64,000 nt of DNA. Source: Sthenelais limicola. Its lineage: Eukaryota > Annelida > Polychaeta > Phyllodocida > Sigalionidae. Numbering within the stretch: the first letter of the stretch is position 1; every line of letters begins with the position of its first letter. Below the pieces are notes generated by a model, which saw only the letters and a program-made list of their open reading frames with translations, had not been told where the DNA came from and made no database searches. Below are positions 37,201-49,200 of the stretch, piece after piece. Made by a program: the position numbers and the translations under genes. The stretch spans positions 58,548,986-58,612,985 of the forward strand of contig OW804097.1 of NCBI GenBank assembly GCA_942159475.1. The letters run 5' to 3'.

Positions 37201-40200
37201 GTCATATATATCTGCTATCCTTATAGTACAAAGTTTCTGCTGTTAGATGATTTTTCTGTTGATTATTAACATAATTGGAATAGAAAATAGAAGCCTCCCA
37301 AGCTGGGATTCGAACCATGGACCTGAGAGGGGAGCCTTTCTGGGAAAAAACAAATAGCACTGGGTGGTGATTGAACCACCAACCTGAGAGTTTCATTAGT
37401 TACCAATCAAAATTTGTCCTTGACCTAGTTTGTCTCAATTGTTTGTGCCTCAAGAGTGTTGATTACTAGTGAGAACAAGGCATGTCCCCCCAATTTACCA
37501 TGTACCTTGAGCACTTGTTTTTTTAAGTGGGCAGGGGATATTGAGTGGTTCAATGAGGGAAATATTGTAGTAAATTCCTACATGATTACATCTGCTTGGT
37601 GGGAAGGAAAAGCCGTAGGAAAATTCCCAGAGAAACATATTGAAATTGTATAGGACTGAAGGAATTCCCTCAGTTTTCCTTGCTTAGCAGCTGGGAAGGA
37701 ATGGTGCAGGGAAGGAATAGCCTATACTTTCAATGCTTTTTAGCGTAGGAATTTCCCAACGAAGTAAAGGAAAAAAACGTAGGAATTCCCACAAAAAAAA
37801 TTATTCTTTAGCTTATACAACAGGGCCCAGCCAAATGAACAAGATAATAATAACATTGCTTATATGGATTTGAGATTTGGCACAGTTAGACACATTTTAC
37901 ACTTTTGGCACCGTGGTAAGGGTGTCAAGCTCACCATCGCTGAGGAGCGTGACAGAAGAATCGCTGCTAAACATGGAAAATAGCTGACCATAGGTTCAGA
38001 TTAATATTTCCCTGTAATAGTGTTCTAATTAGTGTAACAATTCCCTGTCGCTGAGGTTAGTTAACGCTTGGAGAGCACGATGACCAGGTTAACTACATTT
38101 TATGTTTTGAATGACCCAGACTAGCACGTGGTTGACAACATTTTGACCACTAGTCCAACACCAACGCTAAATTTTTATATTCTATTCATATTCCAGGGCG
38201 AGCCCTCATCATGTGATCCGTTTCAATGCTCTCACAACAGACACACTTGTTTTACTAGGTCATGGTGTTAGTAACGTAGCTTATGAATTATATTTCCCTG
38301 CACTAATTTTGATCCAGCGAACGACCCACACTACTACTAGCACCTGTGTGTCAACATTTTGACCAGTAGTCTAACTTTCATCTAGGTGGCGAGTCGGCAA
38401 AATAAATAAGTTATATTCTATTCCATCACGAGCCCATATAATGTGATTAGTTTATCTGCTATCACAGACAGACACAATTGTCTTAATATGGATTGTTGTC
38501 AGTAATGTAACTGATTCCCGTCATCGATCAACACGCAATGAAAAGTAGTTGAGCACATATCTAAGTACCTTCAGATTTATTTTTCCCTGTTATTACTTCT
38601 TTGCTAACGATGACCAGCTGAACGACCCCCACTACTACTAGCACGTGGTCACCGACGTTTTGACCAGTAGCTCGCTAAATTATTAATATTCTATTGCATA
38701 GATTATCTTCGCTGCTAGCACAGAAAAACTTACTAGTGATTCATGCTACTAATTGAACCCAGTTAACACATTATTAGATCCTTATTTACATTCCACTGAA
38801 ATACTTATTTCATGTGTGCCACATTCAACTGTCCAGGCAGTCATTCAATGAAGTTTGAGAACGATGACCAGCTGAACGACCCACACTACTACTAGCACGT
38901 GGTCATCGACATTTAATCTTGTAGTCAAACTGGCAAATACGGGGTGAATCGGCTCGCTAAATTATTTATATTCTATTGCATCGTGAGCCCTACTGATGTG
39001 ATTATCTTCACTGCTAGCACAGCAACACTTATTAGTGATTCATGCTAGCAATTGAACCCAGTTAACACATTATTAGATCTTGATTTAGATTCCACTGAAA
39101 TACTTATTTCATGTGTGCCACATTCAACTGTCCAGGCAGTCATTCAATGAAGTTTGAGAACGATGACCAGCTGAACGACCCCCACTACTACTAGCACGTG
39201 GTCACCGACATTTAATCTTGTAGTCAAACTGGCAAATACGGGGTGAATCGGCTCGCTAAATTATTTATATTCTATTGCATCGTGAGCCCTACTGATGTGA
39301 TAATTATCTTCTCTGCTAGCACAGCAACACTTACTAGTGATTCATGCTAGCAATTGAACCCAGTTAACACATTATTAGATCTTGATTTAGATTCCACTGA
39401 AATACTTATTTAATTTGTCCCACATTAAACTGTCCAGGCAGTCATTCAATGAAGTTTTGGAACGATGACGAGCTGAACGACCCACACCAATACTACCACG
39501 TGGTCACCGACATTTAGTCTGGTAGTCAAACTGGCATATAGGCGTCACTTGAAATCATAGTTACATTGTCTTCCATTGTGAGCCGCACTGATGTCTTAGT
39601 TATTAATTACTTTGCTTGCTATCACAGACTCAATTGTCTTAGTCATCCACTAATCAGGTTAGCTGCAGCAATATCGTTTGTCAGTCAGTTCTGATTGAGT
39701 ATTGCTTAACGGATAACTTATCTAGCCATGCCGCCAGTCGCAAATAATATGAAATAAGCTAATCCTGTCCATATTATTCACAAACATTTTTCACGTATCA
39801 GTTTCAAAATTGGTAGTACTTACATGTTCTGGGGCACATCGCACACGCTGCACATAACCTCATCATCCTGGACGACTATCACTTGGCCACAGCAACAACG
39901 CATCTTCTGTTCAAAATAAATGAAATCAACATTTAGATATATAACAATATATAAGATAATTATCAGTGCGTACACAAATGGAATTGAATCCTTGGAATGG
40001 GTTATTCTATGGAAGTGAGTGTACTCACCGATTTCCCGTGTGAAAGTAGTAACGTATTTATCGGTGGCACGTGCGATGTTTGGTGGAGAGCAAAGTTGAA
40101 CACGTCTGATGGCTTCAGAGTCTGAGGTTGGAGAGGCCTGATGGTGATGCCGAGTGTTGGTTTCATAGCGGAAACTGACTAGCGCCTGGAGGAAAATGTC

Positions 40201-43200
40201 GGCGACACCGTCGGCGTGCCATCTGGCGGAATGTGTGCGTGTTATGAAAGTTATCCAGCAGTAACACAAAATCCGGCCGACCTTTCGTGTTAACGCAGCG
40301 GGCGCGTGCATAGGAATCTAATGATAGCAACCGTTTTCTATGCAATGTTTCAGAATTAACTCCGAGAAACATAAGACAAAGAGGGAGAAATTATATTGCC
40401 CTAAAAAATCAACACAAAAATCTGTTTCTTACCAATAAGAATAATTTATTGTTGGGCCTCAGTGGTCACGCCCGGGTCCTCAGTATCTCTGTATTATAGA
40501 CAAGGAAGTGACATGAATATAAATATAACATCTTCGTGACATATGTGATACAACTTATAGACAGGAGACATGATTCGACATTGTATAATTATTTCACAAA
40601 TGTCAAGTCATTGCAGAATAAGTTGGATAGCCTAATCGCGCCACTGCTGCGACTAAAGGCAACATTACCTTCCCACTAATGAAGAACGCTGCCAACTTAA
40701 ATTAGCCAAAATTTGACTGACACTTCCAAAATAGTCAGTTAGAGCTAGCATTGATGTTGTACAATAACTAGTCAAGATCCGTAGTAACCGCTTCCATGTG
40801 AAGACCATATGTATATTTTCCGATTGAATGATAGACGATATTTGTAGAGTACAGCAGAGTGTGATAATCCAGGGTACAAATGTAATGTAACACTGGATTA
40901 CATACCCTTCCACAACAGCAGCCGCCGCACCAACAAATCGTGCTGCAGAAGATTCAACAAAGAGCGGATCAAATTAAACATACAACAGTCAAATTGGCCG
41001 GCGAGTCAGTAAATTCTACTAAGTTGATTTAGTAATATAATTAACTGATAAGTATGTACTGACCACGAGTCAAGAAGATTTGTTCATTGCGATGTGTTCG
41101 ACCGACCGAGCATACATATGTGACTTTTAACAGGAGGGTCTCCTGGTCGAATATTGACACCTCCACAGAGATGAATCTCTCTGGAGAGCAGTCCATGTTC
41201 GTTTGAATAGGAACAGGTATGCACACCTGAGGTCGCCTCCTACCACTGTGGAGTTTGAACCCAGTAACGCGCGTTACCTCATCACGTTACTTTTGGGTGG
41301 GACCTACCCTGGCATAAAGTTATGAGCAAATTCCCTAATAATTTAGAGCGACTGGTATGCACACACTCTATTACAGTAGGGAACATGACTGTCCAATACC
41401 CTACCCAAGGTGTGATAACCAAGATTTACAAACACATGTAGACTTCTATAACATCTTGACACCGAACCAATAGTTGGAGGGGCATGAAATTGTGTAGAAG
41501 GTGTATACAAATGTCCCTTTTTTTAAGCCTATCATGTGAGTGTGGCATGATAAGACATTTTTCCCAGGTCACTTTTTTTCTCGTGTCACTGTTTAAGCAA
41601 TACATTAATTATATTGACGGTCGGTACAATTTCTTGGCTCGCCTGTTAAATAAGTCACTGTGTCTCGTGTCTTTTCTAATACATTTCTTGATGTCTAATG
41701 TATAATGAATTGTTTATGCGGTCTTTCCTCAAGCTATAATTTTTGTCGATTACTAATACTGTTGCTGAGGCAAGGGCCAATGGCAGTAAAGTGCCATGGA
41801 CAACCCATTATGTGTGTGTGGTGTTGGTAGCATTTTTATGTACTGGTGAAGCTTTAGTTAGGTTCCTTTAGGTAATTTTCGGTAATTTTTATACATTTAT
41901 TCTTCACTTAAAACAGTGATTGCGGGTATAACATATAAGAATTGCCTAGGTTTGACTGGGTACAGTTATAGCTCTACCAAATGAGTTGATTTCCGCCCTT
42001 TCCAGACAACAATGTGTACTTGTGTACAATGTTACAGCCAAAAATGCAACAGGAATTGCTCAGAAATGTCTAAGCAATTACATACGTCAACATGTAGAGT
42101 TGACTTTAAGCATGTTAATGGATCCGATACAGGCCAAATGGTCATCGTAGGTATGATATGTAAAAGTGTGTAGGCATTGTTGCACATTCGAACATAAATA
42201 GCAAAAAAAATAACATCCCAGTGTCCCAGTGAGTGTTATTGACCTCAGTTTGCCAGTGCGTTTTCAAACAGGAAACAGGATGCACTACGAGATAAGAACA
42301 AAGCGGCCTAATTAACTTCTCCCCCCCAAAAAAAAGTTCTCAGGGATACATAATTCGTCGATCGTCAACATCAAAGTTGGTCCTAAGAAGGTCAGGCCGG
42401 CTGATGTTCAATTAAGCACCTGCATTATTGTGAACGGATTCTATTCTTTGTTACAACGTATTTAATATCCAGTTATTTATTCTGATAGTAGTCAAGATTG
42501 TCATGCTCTTTTTTAACTTGCATTTATGTACAGCTCGCAGTTCTGTGATTATTATGATTTTATGGTGTGATATTCTCTTCCCAGACTATTTTACCGAATG
42601 TTTTTGCAAATGGCCACATGCCAAGGGCTTCAGTCTTTAATGTCAGGTCATACCAACACATCTCGGTATTAAGATTTTTCTACATAACATTAGTATATTA
42701 TTATTATATTTTTCCAAAGAGTTTCTAAACTCAGGACTCATTGACAATTAGTGTAGACTCATGGACTTTTGCAGTGCTAATAATAAGTGGCTACTATGAG
42801 TTGTTGAAATTCAGTATGGCTACCAACCACATATCCAGAAGTGAAAAAAAAAGTGACTTTATGTAAAGACATATTACATCTAAGTCAAAGACAAATCGAC
42901 TACCGACATCGATAAGCCCATACATTTCCTACAACGAAAACATGTGCTGCCATCTGACGTCTGACTGCAGCAGTTTTCGTTTTGTCAGGCGCCTGGCGTT
43001 GAATGACTACACCAGATTTGAGAGTCCGGAAGAATGCCACCTCGGCGAATAACACCGGGTATGTACAAGTTTAGTCCATCTTTTATCCCATTGTTACCCT
43101 CAATTTAGTGTTAGTATTACAGGTAGTAATAGGTCTTAATGAATTCCCATACCGTTCATATCATTTGGTACGGGGGTGGAGGACGACCGACACCGTAAAG

Positions 43201-46200
43201 TCCCTCATAACCCAATTATCGCCCAACATGTGATGTTTCACTGGTCGCTCGGATGTGTGCTGTAGGCCAAGGCAAACTAGCGCGACTTGTCGGACAACGT
43301 CTTTTAACAATGTAAACAAGCTTGTCGACGTTAGTCCTATCAAATTATATATCTTTATGTACTGCAGAAGTAGAAGAATACATCCGCATTCGCCACAGAG
43401 AGGGATTGAACGCCAAAGACATTCGGCGACTACTAGCAGCGGAATTGAACTTCGAGATAAGGTAGAGTAAAAGTGTGTTTATTCAAATGCACGATTTACA
43501 TACACTTAAAGATTGAAGGCTAAGTGACCATCATTTCTGTTTGAACTAACTAAGAGCAGGAAGATAATGAAAGTAAGAACCGTTTGCTTGATGGACTGAT
43601 TGACGCGCCATTAATTGATATTCACTAATGCAGATTTGCCTATTTCACTGCAGCTACAACTACCTACGTGTCCAGGTGTTTCAACGTTTGGGGTTATGTC
43701 GTAGAGGACGGCAGTTATCTACACCAGCAGAAATACTAGCTGCATATCAGGTAACATGTTCATAATCTTTTTGGCCGTTGCTGACGTCAGCTACCACCAC
43801 ATAGGATATATTGGTTGACAGCCAGTCCTATTTGCGACGCCTTTGCTTAACTTTATATGGCCTGCCTGCGCCGATGCGCTATCACACTTTCAGAAACTGA
43901 TTACAGTACAAATGAGGCAGTACAGTCCAACATTAAATATGTACATATAGTTTGTGATATATTCCTCCACTTAACTTTTTTTAAAATGATGCGCACTTGG
44001 TTGACAGGCTGAGGTGAGGGCGCAGGATTTCGTACATATGTCAGCGAGACAGCTGGTGCAAAGGCTACGCAATGTGCATCACCTAAACTTGTCAAGGTAA
44101 GTACTTTAATAGGTAGTGCACCATAGTCTACCGTTCGTAATTAGTAATTAAGCTGCTATAGGAAATTACTATCATGTAAACAATGTTACATGCAAGTGCT
44201 GAAATAAATGAATTCGAACATTGCTAAGAATTTTTGGCTACAAATGTAATCTGTGCCATTTCTCCTAAGGCGACACATAGAGCTACTCAACCGTCACTTT
44301 GAGCCACAATATGTAGAGAATAGACGTCGCGGGCGTCTAGACAGGCGCGTTTACTTCAGTCTGGTACGTCACATGTGAATGTTTTATCTGTTGTCCGGCT
44401 GTACGTTAGTTCACAAAGAAATGATTGTCAATTAGGATTAAATATTTAAGCTTCCGATGTAAATCGTAGATTGGAATAAATAGACTTTTACTGTACCTTA
44501 TTTCGAAGTGGTAACCATTGACTGCCGTGATTATATATTATACAATTAAGTGCATAGATTATACATGTTTATTTGTGTGTATAATGACATTTTTTATTTG
44601 TATTTGCAGGGCCCAAACTACATATGGCATGTGGACGGCTACGACAAGGTAACTATTGCGCCTGTGGTAGATCATTGAGCTCCTAAGTCTGTGCACCACG
44701 TTAAATAAATTTCCACTTACAAGGGTCCCGGCTCCCCTTAACTGACCAGTCCTATATGCATATGTTATATGCCGGACCAAATTAAATTTGATTCAGGCAT
44801 CAACACAGAGTATAGAAAATTTCAATCACTATTCAGATAGCACACCGTATTATTTCGCAAAAGTAGAATATTGTCTTTCATTTGTCTTTCATTTGTCTTT
44901 CATTTGTCTTTCATTTGTCTTTCAAATGTTACTTTTGCTCCCAATAACGGCCCGCTGTGAGTTGGTGTGAATTCAGGATACATATCAGAAAGTAAATGAA
45001 TCATATACTGTTGTTTATTATCATTGATGTCACTTTGCCTCTTTTCATCGGAAATCATAACAATGGACGTGGGTAAGACATTAAAAGGCCTTTTGTTCTC
45101 TTTTCTCTGTGTCACTCTGTGTCACTCTCTCCCTTCTTCTCTTTTTCTATTGCCTGGGTATGATCATAAACTGCTTAGCTCGCCTTCGGCGATCGCAGCA
45201 GTGCCTTCGCCACTCCAACATTACAGGGGGAAGAGACTCCTGTGCATTGCCTATGTCTTTTTTATTGTAATTTATGTTATAATTATAATTATGTTAACTA
45301 CTTTTAATTCAGCTTGCGCCGTTTGGATTACCCATACACGGCGCCGTGGACGGATTTTCACGTCACATCATGTGGCTGGAGGCGTGTGTCACAAATCACG
45401 ACCCTAGGCAAACTGCAGTATTCTACTGCCAAGCAGTGCAGACTTATGGCGCACCGTTTTCGCTGAGAACCGATATGGGTACGGAAAATCGTAACCTATG
45501 TATTGCACAGAACTTCTTATGGAATGGTAGGGAAAGGAGGAACGAACTGCCAGCAGTCATTCAAGGGAGCAGCAACCACAACGAGGTAATTACTAGAAAT
45601 TTAAGGGTACGAAATTAATCGCCGTGGTTTAAGTGTCTGAACACAATGAGTAGCATTCAATTATAATGGAAAATTTGGATTGTCTCGCTATCTGTTAGTA
45701 TGGAAAATATTTGAAAGGAAATATGTGCTTTAGTGGTTCGAATAATTAGTTATTCAGAATTATGACTGTTATATTCCCTTATTGATCGACGCAGCGTATT
45801 GAAAGGTACTGGGGGACACTACGTCTACTTCATGTCGAGCGCTGGCGGACGTATTTCCTTCGCCTTGTCGCACAAGGCCAACTCACATGCTGGGACAACA
45901 ACGACAGGCAAGTATTTATAGTATTTACCAAATTCTGTATTCTTTATACACAAAAAGACATTCTACACTATCCTCTTAAATGCAGGTCCAAAAAACACAA
46001 AGGCCAGTGCGTTTTGAGGGTTCACGAAACGTGGTCATCAAGCACTCGCCCAAAGGACTAGTAGAGTATAAAAACGACTAGTCGTTATAGAAATGTGGTA
46101 GTCCTTACAGTTTCCTCGACATTTTTCAGCATCTTTTGTTGCAAAGTAGAGAGGCAGGGACAGGGGGCTGACTAATGTATCGGTTAGCATTTAAAATACC

Positions 46201-49200
46201 TCCTAATTGATAGTAACCAAAGAATAGAGAATCTATTTATTCATGTTAAATATTATAGACAAACGTTAAGTTTATCTCGTCAAAAATTAAAAAATAAATG
46301 AAATGAATAGGCCTACACATGGAATCTCCTGCCTCCCATTTCCAGATATGACCCAATATAAGAGTAGGCTTTTGGCAGAGGGAATCAGTTTTCCCATATG
46401 TGGGAAATGACCAGAAATAGCCCGAAAAAGTTTCGAAATTTTCGAAAAATCATACAAAAAATGTTCCAATTTGCAGCTTGGCCTGAATATACTTGCTGTA
46501 TATGGTCGAACCAAAAGTACATCACCTCCTCTGTCTAACAATATTTCATTTAAAATTATTCATTTTACTTCTAGAAACGTTTACCTGTCCCCACAATAAA
46601 ATAGTATATCCATTTTCCATCATTAACAATAACAGCGTCTGAACCCAAGTGAAATTGGGAAACTCGTCCATATGAATGCAATATTTCGGGAGGAATTTAG
46701 AGTAGGTAAAAAGGGTCTATATTCCCCAAAAACTTCCACTCGCACACAGGATGAGTGGCCTGGTAGGATCTACTAGTCCTTACCAAATTCTGGTCGCCTG
46801 GGGCGAGAAGGCGACCGTGTTTCGTGAACCCTGGTTTTATATGCTCAAATAGTATGTTTCATTCATCTCTAATAATTAATTTGTGTAAGGAATCATGTGA
46901 ATTGGTTAATTGGTAAAAGAAAGAAAAGGCGTAACCATTCGTTGTATATACGCGTCTGGACTGTAATGTATCATTCAGTGTTAATTCAAAATTCATGTGG
47001 ATTTTGACTGCCGTAATACCCAAATAAAATAGTACTTTTTACATGCTAGAGTTTGGCGCAAACGAATGACAATACAAACATATTTTAATACTTGTTACTT
47101 TCAGATTCCTAGTCGCGTTCTGTTTCTTGGAGAGACTACAGGAAAATTTGGCGTATGTGCGGAAATCACATAATGCATCACTGATTCGCAAGCAGAGAAA
47201 CGGTCAAATTCCAACTGGCCGGCCAATTATGATGTACCGCTGCCCAGAAATGCATGGTTGGTATATGTAGCACGTTAGCGACATTATAAGTTCAAGTATT
47301 ATTTTCCATCAAGTAAAGTACATTGATTGCAATAAACAGTCATACAATGTCCAGAAATGTACAGTCACACTAACAATGCCTTATTAGAGCCACTTGTATG
47401 CCCACACTCTATTACATTCGGGAAAATAATATAGTTGTTGTTATGTTGCAGATCATGTTGAATGTAAACTTGAAGTCGATGTGGCCGAAGTACAGGCATT
47501 ACGCCGTCGCCTGACAGCAAACAGACACATTGACCCAGTGAAACACGGACTGGCTTTGCAAATTTGCCGGGAGTTACAGCTTAATCCACGGCCACCCAGT
47601 TGGCGTGAGGCAAAAGAGCTCTACCGCCGGATCAGGCCAATTTTCTTACAACGCGTAGAATAGTATTGTTCGTATTTATGTTGTGTATTAGTTAGCGAGA
47701 CCGTGGCTGTAGGTAGGCCGCAATATTTTTCAGTTTAGCTATATTGTATAGGTGCGAATTATATTATTGCTGAGGGACAATTGATGGTATGTTAGGAGTA
47801 TGTACGAGTTCCTCTCTAAGGATATTATAACAATCATTTGTATGATTTGTACTTGTTAACAAAGCAGACATATTTACAATGCAATTTAAGCGCATTATAA
47901 ATTGTTTGTGTGTATTAAAGTGAGTGTATATTAGTTTAGTGTACCTATGCAATAAGTTGAGTAAAATATTTAGCGCGTCACACGTAGTTGAATATGCACT
48001 TCGGTTCGGTTCAGTACAGGGTTGTGTGTAGATTACGTGAGTAGAAAATGTTTTTTTTAAGTAATAAAGTATTCATTGCCAATAATTAATCGGTCGTTGT
48101 GGTACTTTTTCTTCCCTCTGAGTTAATAATATCGGACACAAATTAATCAAAATATTGATCATTTAATAGCAGAGCATTGGCCTATCAGTGTACAACTTGC
48201 CTAATACCTAAACTCGGCACTAGCGACCATCACAATAGCCGCACAAATAAATATTGTGTATGATATGGTTGTCACTAGAGGGCAGCACTAACCTATAGCA
48301 AATACTGAATTAAGGCCAGTATCCGCCAATAGGAGGCAGCACAAGGTACTGCCGATAATCAGTAAATTTTTTTATCTGTCTCCCGATTTGTCGGTCAATT
48401 TTGATATCCAGTATTTATGATGTATATCAAAGAATTAAGGCCAGTATCCGCCAATGGGGGGCAGCACAAGTTACTGCCGATAATCAGTAAATTTTTTCTG
48501 TCTCCCGATTTGTCGGTAAATTTTGATATCTAGTTTTTATCGGCCGATTTGTCGGTCAATAGATTTACAGAACTAAGACAACATCGAAAATTTGTCGGCC
48601 GATGACCGCCAGCAGGTCCGACATATCGGAGTAATGTCGGAGAAATCTATAGCAAATTTTGTCAGGTTCCGATCATGTCGGTTTAGTCTATGAGAAATCG
48701 GCCGATTACCGACCTTATCGGCCGATCTAACTAAAATCTTTCACATTTTCATTACATTTACCGACTTTAGCGGATTATCGGCCGACAAATACGTCACTAT
48801 GTCGGTACTTTCAAACCGCTTTCCATAAATAATCAAGATAACAAATCCTTACTCCAAAAGCTGAGCAACCACAGCGTATGTTAGAAGTCACGGTGGTGGT
48901 ACAAGTTCAGTACTTAAGTGTATCTTTGCTTCCAGGTGATGCATTAACCTACCATTCTGGTAAGAAGTTCAGTACTTATGTATATATGTTTGTGTTTGCC
49001 TCCAGGTGATGCATTATACTACGATTCTGGTATGAAGTTCACCACTACGGACAGTGACAACGATCTGTGGAGTCAAAACTGTGCAGCACAGTGGGGTGGT
49101 GGAGGAGGCTGGTGGTACATGAACTGTGGATACTCTGCCCTTAATGCTGCATATAACGGCACAAGGGGTTCGGCCATTCACTGGAAACCTCGGAAAGGCG

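Larger units (their letters stand above)
28174..48827. mobile_element. 20.65-kb DNA transposon with DDE integrase-like transposase (IS3EU-like) and passenger genes
   Basis: Termini: TATGGAAACCGGATTGAAAG at 28174 and the inverted TATGGAAAGCGGTTTGAAAG ending at 48827; 23 of the first 25 bases match. Both subterminal regions are rich in TCGGCCGA-type words. The element sits between two exons of the FReD gene, whose reading phase is continuous across it, so it is an insertion. It encodes a transposase on the plus strand at its right end and two minus-strand genes to the left. The ends begin TAT and finish ATA, which I recall for IS3EU-type elements, but I could not find a clear 6-bp target duplication (flanks ATATAT and AATAAT). 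Other nonautonomous elements have inserted into it. Confidence 0.82.

Noticed and set aside
37290..37400. Possible tRNA gene (GGTTCGAATCC on the minus strand)
   Set aside because: Only B-box-like motifs are present; no acceptor stem, D arm or A box could be paired.
43161..43343. Minus-strand 60-codon frame between the first two transposase exons
   Set aside because: Lies in an intron, has no motif and no supporting splice structure.
45024..45407. Hydrophobic plus-strand frame MMSLCLFSSEI, as a signal-peptide protein
   Set aside because: It runs through an intron into a transposase exon in the wrong frame.
28168..48833. A 6-bp target duplication for the giant transposon
   Set aside because: Flanks ATATAT and AATAAT are both AT-rich but not equal; shifting the boundary by a few bases gave no better match.
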